From the NCBI GenBank assembly GCA_949373145.1, contig CASICI010000020.1:1-64000 (forward strand): DNA of 64,000 bases, read 5' to 3'. Positions within the stretch are counted from its first letter, which is position 1; each line of letters begins with the position of its first letter. This DNA is from an uncultured Phycisphaerales bacterium (lineage in GTDB: Bacteria > Planctomycetota > Phycisphaerae > Phycisphaerales > SM1A02). Below are positions 1 to 8,989 of the stretch, in pieces. The notes under the pieces were generated by a model. It did no database searches. It saw nothing but the letters and a program-made list of their open reading frames with translations, and had not been told where the DNA came from. Both the position numbers and the translations under genes were made by a program.

Positions 1-103
1 GTGCTCGCTCACTGGGGCACGCTCGAATCCCGACGTGGATCTGAACCTCGATGGCATCGTGGGCGGTGCCGACATGACGGTGCTCCTCTCCCAATGGGAC
101 TGA
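1..103 (+). CDS. C-terminal fragment of a secreted protein with dockerin-like tail (5' truncated by window edge)
   Basis: Frame 2 reads ...SNPDVDLNLDGIVGGADMTVLLSQWD* with stop at 101-103; same tail style as other proteins in the window. Confidence 0.6.
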   Translation, partial: CSLTGARSNPDVDLNLDGIVGGADMTVLLSQWD

Positions 104-259
104 ACCAGGCCCTTGTCTTCGGGGTCGTCCGAGTCTGCTCGAACACCCAATCAGACGACACGTCGAATGACTTGAAGTCGGACCGAACTCAACAGACGAG
201 TTTCCAAGGAGGCACCACACACGTGGCGCCTCCTTGGGTATCTCGTATACTCCGACGCC

Positions 260-1089
260 ATGACATCACTCGCCGCGACAGCCGATTCAATCGCCTTCCC
301 GATGATCCTGCTCTGGGCAGTCCTTATCGCGGCTGTGGGCGGCTTCGGAGTCGTCGCACCCTGGCTTGCGGCTCGGGGCGGCAGAGAAAATGCGATCGCC
401 TACGGCAACAGCTTCGCCGGGGGCGTGCTGCTGGCAGCAGGGACTCATTCACCTGCTTCCCGATGCGAGTGACGGTTTCGCCAGCGCGTATCCCGAATGG
501 GACTATCCCGCGGCGTTCGCCGTCGCGACCTTGGCCTTCATTCTGGTGCTCGGCCTCGAACGAGTGGTGCCCCGGGTCATGGCGGTCGGTCGTGAAGATG
601 GTGACCTCGAGTCCAGCCGCACTCGTCGGCGCCCCGAACAATGGTGGATTCGCGCCCTACTTGCTTCTGTTGACACTCTCGATTCACAGCCTCATCGCCG
701 GACTGACGTTGGGTATCTCGTCCGCTGCTGGTGCCGGCGTCCTTCTGATCGCGATCCTCGCGCACAAGGGTGCCGCGGGCTTCGCACTCGGGTCGACCTT
801 TCGCGAAGCAGCCATTCCCCTGCGCACACGCATTCCCGCACTGCTGGTATTCGTGGGAAGCACACCTCTCGGGGTCATTCTGGGTGGTGCTGCGATCGAC
901 CTGCTCGGTACCGGAGATGGTGCTGCGGTGGCATGGTTCAAGGCAGTGGGTGCGGGGACATTTCTCTATGTCGCGACCCTCGACATCGTTCGTGAGGAGT
1001 TCTTCCCCGGAGGAACCAACCGCGGGCGTCGTCTGATCTGGGCGATTGTCGGCGCTGGAATCATGGCACTGGTCGCGATCTGGATGTGA
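260..1089 (+). pseudogene. ZIP-family metal transporter, interrupted by about two single-base frameshifts as given
   Basis: Three overlapping + frames join into one polytopic protein: MTSLAATADSIAFPMILLWAVLIAAVGGFG..GNSFAGGVLLAAG / LIHLLPDASDGF..ERVV / LLLLTLSIHSLIAGLTLGIS..AHKGAAGFALG..; HLLPDA and HSLIAGLTLG/AHKGAAGFALG are ZIP-like. Confidence 0.7.
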
Positions 1090-1315
1090 GACCCAATGCC
1101 TCGCAGTGCCCCGCAGATGGGCCTCGGCGCACGCGATTCACCACCCTGCCCAGTTTGCGAAAAACATGATCCACGGAATGAACAAGGGTCATCACGACTG
1201 CGTAGGAATGCGGTCTTGAGGCGTTTTAGGAGCCAAAAAGGCGCCATTCAGCCTTTATCGACAATATAGTGTCATTAATAATTGACATCAGAATGTTGAT
1301 ACCTACACTAACTCG

Positions 1316-2114
1316 TTGGGAGCGGTCAGAGTGAAGAACGACATGAGAGCACGATCCGAAAAGCAAGGCATCATCCGTCCGGGGTTCACTCTGGTGGAGG
1401 TGGTGGTCGTCATCGGAATCATCGGCCTGCTTCTGTCGTTGACCTTCCCGGCGATCGGTACCATGCGCCTCGCCGGCATGAACTCGAAGGACCTCTCTCA
1501 GATCCGACAGATGGGCCTCGCACACCGGGTCTATCAGCAGGTGCATTCCGATGCCTTTGTCGATGTCGGTCTCCCCCACGGAGGCTACGGAGATCGGGCA
1601 CGAAGCTTCACCGAGACTCTCGAAACCTACGCAGGTACCGAAATCATGAAGTCGCCTCTCGACAGGAGTTCCTACTGGGACACCGGCCTGCAGGAGGATG
1701 GCGCGGATGAGCCGGTCCGACGACGAACAAGCTACGGAATGAACAATTACCTTTCGCGAAACTACTCCCCGGTGGTGGCACTCGAAGGCGCTGGCGCGGG
1801 AGCGGATCGGATGACGAGAATCCAGCAACCGGACAAGGTGGTGTGCTTCCTGCACATGACGGAGACCGGCTCCTACGCGGTGAGTGATCACCCGCATGTC
1901 GAGAGCTGGTCCTTCGGTCCGGAACCCTGGCGCCTTGCCAGTGATCAGATGGCGATCTCGGCTGCCGAAGGTGAAAAGAACATCCATGACCTGGCCCAGT
2001 CGAATTATGGCTATCTCGATGCTCGACCGGCACGAGAACCTTCAGTCAGGTCTACGAAAATGCACGCTTCATTCATTCGACCCGGATGCGGGCATACCGC
2101 TTTCAGAATTCTGA
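1316..2114 (+). CDS. Type II secretion/prepilin-like protein (N-terminal cleavage/methylation motif), frameshifted near the 3' end
   Basis: GFTLVEVVVVIGIIGLLLSLTFPAI prepilin motif; the C-terminus continues in other frames as TFSQVYENARF / HSFDPDAGIPLSEF* ending at 2114. Confidence 0.65.
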
Positions 2115-2128
2115 TCCAGGGCGATCAG

Positions 2129-2944
2129 ATGCAGAGGAATCAACCCATGCCAGAACCAACCAGAATGACTGTGATGTGCGCACTTCTCTTCGCAGGGTCG
2201 ACGATGGTGCTCTCGAACCCCGCCCTTGCACAGCACGCAGGGGACATCGGGCTGACTTCCTCCGATGGACAACTCGAGGTCTACGGGCCGCTGGGATCGA
2301 ATGAAGACACCCAGGGCGTTTTTCTCGGCACGTTCGGAGACACGGGTTTCGCGGGATACACGCCGAATCCCGGTTTCGATGCCGCACCCGGAACCTTCAG
2401 CGGGGGAAGAATCGGTTTCGATGCCATGTCAGGATTGATGCGATGGGATCCGACCACGGCCTCGTGGCTGGAACCGGAGCAGGTCGGTGAACGACTGCGA
2501 ATCACCTTCATCACGCTCGAGACCATCATCCAGGATCGACCCATCTCTGGTTTCGACCTCGCGGTGCAACCTGATGGTGGATGGCATCGACACATGAACT
2601 ATGAACTTCTACCGGACCAGGCGGGTTCTCGACTTGCCGGAGTCTACCGATTCGATGTCGTCCTGTATTCGACTCAGGGACTTGAGGACAGCGAACCATT
2701 CACGCTTGTCTTCGACTACGAAGCCGATCAGGAAGACGTCGACGCAGCGATACAGTCGATGTACGACACGAACACATGCCCCGGAGACTTTGACGGAAAC
2801 GGCTTTGTCGATGGTGCGGATCTCACCAGACTTCTTTCTGAGTGGGGTCTTTCAGACACCAGTGTGGATCTTTCCGGTGATGGAGTCATCTCCGGAGCGG
2901 ATCTCACGATTCTGCTGGGCCGATGGGGCCTCTGTGGGATGTAA
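2129..2944 (+). CDS. Secreted protein with C-terminal dockerin-like domain (Cys near the C-terminus, WGLCGM)
   Basis: Internal ATG 2129 in the 1316-2944 ORF, signal peptide MTVMCALLFAGSTMVLSNPALAQ, tail CPGDFDGNGFVDGADLTRLLSEWGLSDTSVDLSGDGVISGADLTILLGRWGLCGM. Confidence 0.7.
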   Translation: MQRNQPMPEPTRMTVMCALLFAGSTMVLSNPALAQHAGDIGLTSSDGQLEVYGPLGSNEDTQGVFLGTFGDTGFAGYTPNPGFDAAPGTFSGGRIGFDAMSGLMRWDPTTASWLEPEQVGERLRITFITLETIIQDRPISGFDLAVQPDGGWHRHMNYELLPDQAGSRLAGVYRFDVVLYSTQGLEDSEPFTLVFDYEADQEDVDAAIQSMYDTNTCPGDFDGNGFVDGADLTRLLSEWGLSDTSVDLSGDGVISGADLTILLGRWGLCGM

Positions 2945-2986
2945 TTTTTTATTCAACGCTCAAGACATGAAAAGGGTTATGTAAAG

Positions 2987-3673
2987 ATGTTCACAGCTCA
3001 ATCAAAAATGGCAACCGTCGGAATGCTTGCGACAGGCGTCCTTGTTTTCGGAACTCTTCAGACCGCAGGGGCGGATGAAGAGCACTACGACATCGGCGTG
3101 TGGAACGACAACGGCACACTGATGACTGGCGGTTTCGACCACGACACCGAAACACTTGCGGTCCAGAACCTCAGAGTGTTCGAAGCTGAATTCGGCGAAG
3201 ATCCCACATTCCCCTTCTCCACTGATGAACCTGGAATCGGCGGCGTCGCCGCGGACATCGGTCTCGACGAAGGCAGCATCATCGAGATGAACGTGAGCGC
3301 AAGCCTCGGTATCTGGACCGGCAGCGAGTTCATCTACGCCCATTCAAACCAGATGACCATCGACTACGGTCCCACGTCGGTGGACACCCTGACCGGCGGA
3401 ACACTCGATTTCCTCGTGACCGAGGATTTCGACCTGCACCCCATCTGGTCAGTGGACAGTCAGGCCGCCCCCGGTGCCTACCTCGTGGAGCTCTCTGCCG
3501 CCATGGCAGGATATGAGACCAGTCAGAACTTCTACGTGGTCTTCAACCTCGGACTTGACGAGGAAGCCTACGAGACTTCAGTCGACTGGGTGAACAGCAA
3601 CCTCGTTCCTGCTCCAGGCGTGCTTGCACTTCTCGGAATGGGTGGCCTCGCCGTCCGTCGCCGACGCGGCTGA
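2987..3673 (+). CDS. PEP-CTERM-like secreted protein
   Basis: Signal peptide plus C-terminal VPAPGVLALLGMGGLAVRRRRG sorting-signal-like tail. Confidence 0.7.
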   Translation: MFTAQSKMATVGMLATGVLVFGTLQTAGADEEHYDIGVWNDNGTLMTGGFDHDTETLAVQNLRVFEAEFGEDPTFPFSTDEPGIGGVAADIGLDEGSIIEMNVSASLGIWTGSEFIYAHSNQMTIDYGPTSVDTLTGGTLDFLVTEDFDLHPIWSVDSQAAPGAYLVELSAAMAGYETSQNFYVVFNLGLDEEAYETSVDWVNSNLVPAPGVLALLGMGGLAVRRRRG

Positions 3674-3699
3674 ACAGTCGTCAAGCATTGATCGAACAG

Positions 3700-3731
3700 A
3701 CACCCCGCGCATTCGCGCGGGGTGTTTTTTC
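3700..3731 (+). terminator. Rho-independent terminator
   Basis: ACACCCCGCGC-ATTC-GCGCGGGGTGT followed by TTTTT. Confidence 0.9.
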
Positions 3732-3953
3732 ATTCCTGCAACCGTACACACGAGCACCATCTCAAGACCCACAACACCGATGCAATCTGGCCGAAAGGGA
3801 TGGATGCGGCAATCTGCAGAGATCACCTGATTCGATGACATGATTTCTTCAAGCAGAACATCATGACGTCCGAATCGAATGACGAGGTGGTCGAAAGATT
3901 CCTCGCGACAAGCCCGAGAGGCGAAGCGGACTGAAACATGCCAGAATGAGATC

Positions 3954-4841
3954 ATGAAGAATTCAACCAAGATCCTGGATTACAGGGATGAGGGCGTGCA
4001 GGATCTCATGCGGGACAGCGCTGCGCTCAAGACCTGGGAATTCATGCGAGGCATGGGCAGAACCACGACCGTCGAGGAAATGAGTGCGGGCACGGGACTG
4101 AGAAAGACGACTCTTCATGAGCACGTCGACCATCTCCTCCAGCACGGGTTGATCAAGATGGTCAGGGCACGCAAGCCCAGAAATTCCGTCGGGTATCGCT
4201 CTCTCGTGGATCGACTGGTCATTTCATACGATGAACATGATGAATCGGTCACCCAGGAGCTCATTGCGTTCTCGGAAAGTACCAAGCATGAATTCGATGA
4301 GATCATCGAGGAATACGCTGATCAAGAGTTTCACCCCAAGGCCGGGTTTCGATTCAGACAGACTGAGGTGCTCCATCTCACACAAGACGAATTCGCGGAA
4401 CTCAGACGGCGAATGCTCTCGGTGGTGTCCTTTCTCACCATGCCGAGACACGCGAAAACGAAGATCGACGAATCAGGCGATGGCACGGAGATCCGGACCA
4501 GATTCTGCAATCAGGCGATCAAGATCGAACTGACACCGCTGACGGGAGAGCTCCTTCCCAAGCCGTCACTCATCATGAGCCCCCGTTCACAACTTGATCA
4601 GTGGGACAACAAGAAGAACCACTCCGGAGGAATGAGCACGCTCACACCCCGAGAGCACCAGGTCGCGATGGCACTGGCGGACGGGTTCTCCCGCGCACAG
4701 ATCGCCGCTCGAATGGAGATTTCCGTGAATACGGTTTCAACCCTGACCCAGCGAGCGTACAAGAAGATCGGTGTCACGAGTCAGGCCCAATTGGCGGCTC
4801 GAATCACAGGGCATGATCGTCCCGCACCGGGCGAGTCGTGA
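3954..4841 (+). CDS. Transcriptional regulator: N-terminal winged-HTH-like region plus C-terminal LuxR/GerE HTH
   Basis: C-term LTPREHQVAMALADGFSRAQIAARMEISVNTVSTLTQRAYKKIGVTSQAQLAARI; N-term TTTVEEMSAGTGLRKTTLHEHVDHLLQHGLIKMVRARKPRNSVGYRSLVD; start chosen at MKNSTKI. Confidence 0.75.
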   Translation: MKNSTKILDYRDEGVQDLMRDSAALKTWEFMRGMGRTTTVEEMSAGTGLRKTTLHEHVDHLLQHGLIKMVRARKPRNSVGYRSLVDRLVISYDEHDESVTQELIAFSESTKHEFDEIIEEYADQEFHPKAGFRFRQTEVLHLTQDEFAELRRRMLSVVSFLTMPRHAKTKIDESGDGTEIRTRFCNQAIKIELTPLTGELLPKPSLIMSPRSQLDQWDNKKNHSGGMSTLTPREHQVAMALADGFSRAQIAARMEISVNTVSTLTQRAYKKIGVTSQAQLAARITGHDRPAPGES

Positions 4842-4961
4842 TCCTGCAAGGGCACCTGGAGTCCGCGAATCGACTCAGAATATTCCAAGGTCTCTTCAGG
4901 AAGATTGATCCAAAGCGGGTGAAAGACCGTCACGGTCACACCGGCAGGGAAACAATGCTTC

Positions 4962-6410
4962 ATGACGATCACCACATCAAGAACACTGCTCTGGTTCAGA
5001 CGACAGCTGCGCACACATGACCAACCGTTGTTCGAGTGCATCGACCCCGGCCATGAACTGGTGACGGCTGTCTGGATTCTCGATCCGAGGGAGCACTTCG
5101 CCGAAATCGACGGCGTGGCACGAACGGGAGCACATCGAATGCGCTTCCTTCTCGAATCAGTGGCGGAATTGCGTGCATCGTTGCAGAGACTCGGGACCGA
5201 TCTCCTCATCCGGATCGGAGAACCCGAAGATGTTCTTCCTGAATTGATGACCTCACTGGAGGCCGATCGACTCTGCTTCGTGCAGGAACCAGGCTCCGAA
5301 GAGCGCGCGACAGAGAGAAGGGTCATGGATCGAATCATCGGGCGTGTCACTCCCCTCGCACCCGACACACTGCTCGAGATCGATGATCCGGCATCGTTCG
5401 CCGATGACCTCCCGGAGGTCTTCAGCAAGTTTCGAAGACAGGCGGAAAAGAAGATGGAACACGCCCGCAGCCGCCCCACTCCCAATGGTCTTCGTGGAAT
5501 CGCGCTGTCTCCTGAATTCGATCGAGGTGAGATCGACTGGAAGACACTCGGAATCGATGAATCGAGCACCGACCCACGAGCGGTGATGTCGTTCGTGGGA
5601 GGCGAACTCCGAGGACTCGAGCGCGCACACGACTGGATCCACGATGGCGATCATCTCAAGCGATACAAGGAGACCCGCAACGGACTTCTGGGTGAGGCGT
5701 ATTCCTCGAAATTCTCACCATGGCTTGCGAACGGATGCCTCTCGTCACGTGTGGTCTCGGAAGAGACGCTCATCTATGAAGAGAAACGAGTGGCGAACGA
5801 GTCGACCTACTGGCTCAGATTCGAGCTGCTGTGGCGTGAGTTCTTTCGTCTGCATCTTCTGAAGCACGGGACGACACTGTTCCACAGAGCAGGCCCCGCC
5901 GGAATCGCCCTGACATACCGAAACGATCCGGATCATTTCGAATCATGGAAGTCGGGCACCACCGGGATCCCCTTCGTGGATGCGAACATGCGGGAACTGA
6001 GTGCCACCGGGTTCATGTCCAATCGAGGAAGACAGATCGTCGCAAGCTTTCTCAGCAAGAACCTCGACATCGACTGGCGCTGGGGCGCACGGTGGTTCGA
6101 GCACTGCCTGATCGACTACTGCCCCGCCGCGAACTGGGGGAACTGGGCCTATGCAGCCGGGGTCGGGGCGGACCCGCGAGGCTTTCGTGGGTTTGATGTC
6201 ATGAAACAGGCACGCAACTACGACCCGAAGGGCGAATACGTCGCGCACTGGCTTCCCGAGGAACTCTCGAACCACCGTGGCATGGCACGACACATGCCTT
6301 GGAAGCACGGGGGACCGCAACCGATCGTGATGCCCGAAGAGTCTCTCGATCACGCGCGGACCCGTTGGGAACGCGCCGCCACTCGAAGAGACGAACAGCG
6401 GATGTTCTGA
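4962..6410 (+). CDS. DASH-type cryptochrome / deoxyribodipyrimidine photolyase
   Basis: TGIPFVDANMRELSATGFMSNRGRQIVASFLSKNLDIDWRWGARWFEHCLIDYCPAANWGNWAYAAGVGADPRGFRGFDVMKQARNYDPKGEYVAHWLPE resembles the CRY-DASH core. Confidence 0.93.
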   Translation: MTITTSRTLLWFRRQLRTHDQPLFECIDPGHELVTAVWILDPREHFAEIDGVARTGAHRMRFLLESVAELRASLQRLGTDLLIRIGEPEDVLPELMTSLEADRLCFVQEPGSEERATERRVMDRIIGRVTPLAPDTLLEIDDPASFADDLPEVFSKFRRQAEKKMEHARSRPTPNGLRGIALSPEFDRGEIDWKTLGIDESSTDPRAVMSFVGGELRGLERAHDWIHDGDHLKRYKETRNGLLGEAYSSKFSPWLANGCLSSRVVSEETLIYEEKRVANESTYWLRFELLWREFFRLHLLKHGTTLFHRAGPAGIALTYRNDPDHFESWKSGTTGIPFVDANMRELSATGFMSNRGRQIVASFLSKNLDIDWRWGARWFEHCLIDYCPAANWGNWAYAAGVGADPRGFRGFDVMKQARNYDPKGEYVAHWLPEELSNHRGMARHMPWKHGGPQPIVMPEESLDHARTRWERAATRRDEQRMF

Positions 6411-6431
6411 ATCGGTCACGCGGGGAGACCG

Positions 6432-6818
6432 TCACCCACGAATTCGGAAACGGCACTTCGACCGGCTCGGAGGCAGTGCGACATCGACCGGTCCATGGAT
6501 GTCTCGCGGTTCGACGGGGCGACCTTTCTGGAACATGAGGATGCGGCCACCGACTGCCAGGCGTCGGGCGGCCTGCCTCAGAAATTCGACTTCGTCCGTG
6601 TCGACCGCCAGATCGTGAAGCGGCAGTCCCTTCGAAGTCGTGGCTTCGAGCGCCGACATGATCCGTTCTTCACGAGCACGGTCCGCAGCCCCCACCTTCT
6701 GACGCCGGCACGACGCCGAGCAGTAGAGAACGTCGTCCCAGTCACGCTCCCATTTCTTGCGCCATGAAAATCGACGACCGCACCGTGCACAGGTCTTGTC
6801 GGGATGGTTGGAACTCAT
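6432..6818 (-). CDS. DUF2256 + DUF3253-like protein
   Basis: [34 protein letters not shown] (DUF2256 Cys pattern) followed by [43 protein letters not shown] (DUF3253-like); start ATG complement at 6816-6818. Confidence 0.8.
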   Translation of the reverse strand: MSSNHPDKTCARCGRRFSWRKKWERDWDDVLYCSASCRRQKVGAADRAREERIMSALEATTSKGLPLHDLAVDTDEVEFLRQAARRLAVGGRILMFQKGRPVEPRDIHGPVDVALPPSRSKCRFRIRG

Positions 6819-7210
6819 GATGAGGTGCCGAGGATCAGCCACCAGATGAGATCGAACAGCAACAGAAAACCACCCTGGCAGAGAATCGCGGCTCCGAAGC
6901 CGCGGGCCATGATGTCGCGGCGGGTGATCAGGATCACACCGGTCGTGAGGTACAGAAGATCCAGCCCCCCATTGATCGCGAGCAATCCCCTGAACTCCTC
7001 GACGTCGGACACCGGGTCCAGCATCGCCCAGACCACGATCACGAGATCGACCGCGATCCAGAACAGGTTCATGGTCCAGAATGCCGTCCACCACCGGCGA
7101 CTGTCATCACCTCTGGTACAGCGAAGTCCGTAGAGAAAACCGATTCCCGAAAGAACCACCCAGGAGGCACACCAGCCGACGAGAAGAGGTAGAAAGTAGT
7201 GAGGCATCAA
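6815..7210 (-). CDS. Small polytopic membrane protein (DUF6992-like)
   Basis: About four hydrophobic helices; 4-nt overlap with the downstream DUF2256 gene. Confidence 0.65.
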   Translation of the reverse strand: MMPHYFLPLLVGWCASWVVLSGIGFLYGLRCTRGDDSRRWWTAFWTMNLFWIAVDLVIVVWAMLDPVSDVEEFRGLLAINGGLDLLYLTTGVILITRRDIMARGFGAAILCQGGFLLLFDLIWWLILGTSS

Positions 7211-7347
7211 GGGTCTCCGGTCATCAACCAGCGAAAAATACGGGGCATGAAAGCGTAGTCACGGCCTCGACGCATTTCCCCCTCGTTCGAGCGCAGGTGC
7301 TGAATTGCAGGCTCTTTCTTTGGTGGAACGTTGGAAGAGATGCGAAA

Positions 7348-7377
7348 GGACGCCCTGATCGAAATCAGGACGTCCTG
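7348..7377 (-). terminator. Terminator-like hairpin downstream of the 7424-8452 gene
   Basis: Minus strand AGGACGTCCTGAT-TTCG-ATCAGGGCGTCCT, 13-bp stem with one G-U and a UUCG loop; weak T-run. Confidence 0.55.
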
Positions 7378-7423
7378 GGAGGCTGTGAAAGGACACGGCG
7401 CGAGAAATCGGTCGGGACATTCG

Positions 7424-8452
7424 TCAGTCGGTGCGTTCGATCGACTGAGCCGTCTCGCTCCAACTCATGGAATGACGGATGCCGTCGAGGGACATGTCCT
7501 TGAAACTCGTGGTGATGCTCTTGTCGGTGATGACCTGCGTGGCCTCGGTGCTCATCGTGAGACCACCGAATCGGCTCCCCTCGTGACTGGCGACGATGGT
7601 GACCGCGCCATTCTTCCGGGTGATCGAATCGACCCTGCCGTTGATCACGGTGCCGTGGGCGTCGAGATAGAGGGTCGCGATGTGATCATGAGCGGGATCC
7701 CAGTACCACACGAACAGGCTGTCGCTCGCCCAGTCCTTGCCCTCGGCCTTGAAGAATCGTTCGTACTTGAGAACGTGCTCGTCGGCGACCCACGAGACGA
7801 CCTGACGAATCATGCTCCCATCGGGAAGCGTCTTCTCCCACGTGCCGGCCAGGCCACTGTCTGCGAGCATCGCCATGCAGGGGTTCGCCCGGGTGGCCTC
7901 GCTGTTCCAGGCCTTGCCGTCGCCACCCTTGACCTTGACGGAATTGGTTCTGGTGTTCATGCCGGTGTAGGTCATGACGTTGTCGTAGACGGTGGTCTTG
8001 CCCTGCGACATCTCGGTGTATTCCCAGGTCAGAGCCTGGTCGGACATCCCCATCAGGATGGAGGTCCCGTGATAAGGCTTGCCCATGTCGAATCCGGAGC
8101 TCGCCGAGATGACCGCGTTTCGTTTCGAATCCCAGGTCATCACGTTCGAACCCGTCGAGATCACACGACCGTCTTCAGTCTCCATGTGATGACTGTTGAA
8201 GAGCTGGTCGGAGGCCACGTCGTACCAGGTGTTGTGGGTCGTCGTGACCTTGAGACCGGCGGGAATGCCCACCCACATCGCCTCGGTGACACCCTCGTCC
8301 GCCCAGGTCCCGCAAGCCCCGTGATCCAGATTCCAGTTGACGAATGCCTGCATGGATCCGGGAGTCTCGGATGCGGTCTCGGTGCCGGCGATGGCGTGCA
8401 TCGAGAACGCCAGAACCGAAGGGAGAAAAAGTACATTGAGTGCCGTGTTCAT
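7424..8452 (-). CDS. Hypothetical secreted protein
   Basis: 342-aa ORF with N-terminal signal-like MNTALNVLFLPSVLAFSMHAIAG; family not recognised. Confidence 0.7.
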   Translation of the reverse strand: MNTALNVLFLPSVLAFSMHAIAGTETASETPGSMQAFVNWNLDHGACGTWADEGVTEAMWVGIPAGLKVTTTHNTWYDVASDQLFNSHHMETEDGRVISTGSNVMTWDSKRNAVISASSGFDMGKPYHGTSILMGMSDQALTWEYTEMSQGKTTVYDNVMTYTGMNTRTNSVKVKGGDGKAWNSEATRANPCMAMLADSGLAGTWEKTLPDGSMIRQVVSWVADEHVLKYERFFKAEGKDWASDSLFVWYWDPAHDHIATLYLDAHGTVINGRVDSITRKNGAVTIVASHEGSRFGGLTMSTEATQVITDKSITTSFKDMSLDGIRHSMSWSETAQSIERTD

Positions 8453-8500
8453 GTGAATCCTTCTCTGATCGAATTGTGACGAGGTGCAGGGCCGAAGGCG

Positions 8501-8869
8501 CTAACCTTCGACGTGAAACAACTTGTTGTAGATGAGCCAGGAGTCATCGACCTTGAGCATCGAGAATGAATCCAGAAAGATCATGCCGAGATAACGCTCG
8601 CGAAGTCGGACCACCGCGGTGTCACCGGCGATCTCGCAGGAGAGGATCTCCAACATCGGTTCCTCACCCGTGGATTCCGGAGAGGGATCCTGGGCTGCGA
8701 CGAACCCGGCGAAGTCACCGACCGTCATCTGGTGAAGGCCGTCCGGGAGATACCCGGTCACCCGTGCATTCTCATGGAAGACGGCCCGAACTTCATCCGC
8801 ATTCGAGGTTCGAAGGCTCTCGTAGTACCGCGTCACGCATGACGTGATTTCATTGGTGGAAGATGTCAT
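8501..8869 (-). CDS. NTF2-like / SnoaL-like protein
   Basis: MTSSTNEITSCVTRYYESLRTSNADEVRAVFHENARVTGY...GDTAVVRLRERYLGMIFLDSFSMLKVDDSWLIYNKLFHVEG. Confidence 0.75.
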   Translation of the reverse strand: MTSSTNEITSCVTRYYESLRTSNADEVRAVFHENARVTGYLPDGLHQMTVGDFAGFVAAQDPSPESTGEEPMLEILSCEIAGDTAVVRLRERYLGMIFLDSFSMLKVDDSWLIYNKLFHVEG

Positions 8870-8989
8870 TGTGCCTCCGTGTGGTGTCTTTCACGATACC
8901 ACGCACGGGAGGCCCAGGGACGACCGCGCAACGGAAGCGAAATCGTCGTTTCAGGCACAAAGCGTATCGAACGCTGGGTTCGTAGGACA

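Noticed and set aside
7331-8479. 382-aa plus-strand ORF
   Set aside because: Antisense to the 7424-8452 secreted protein, which has a signal peptide and better composition.
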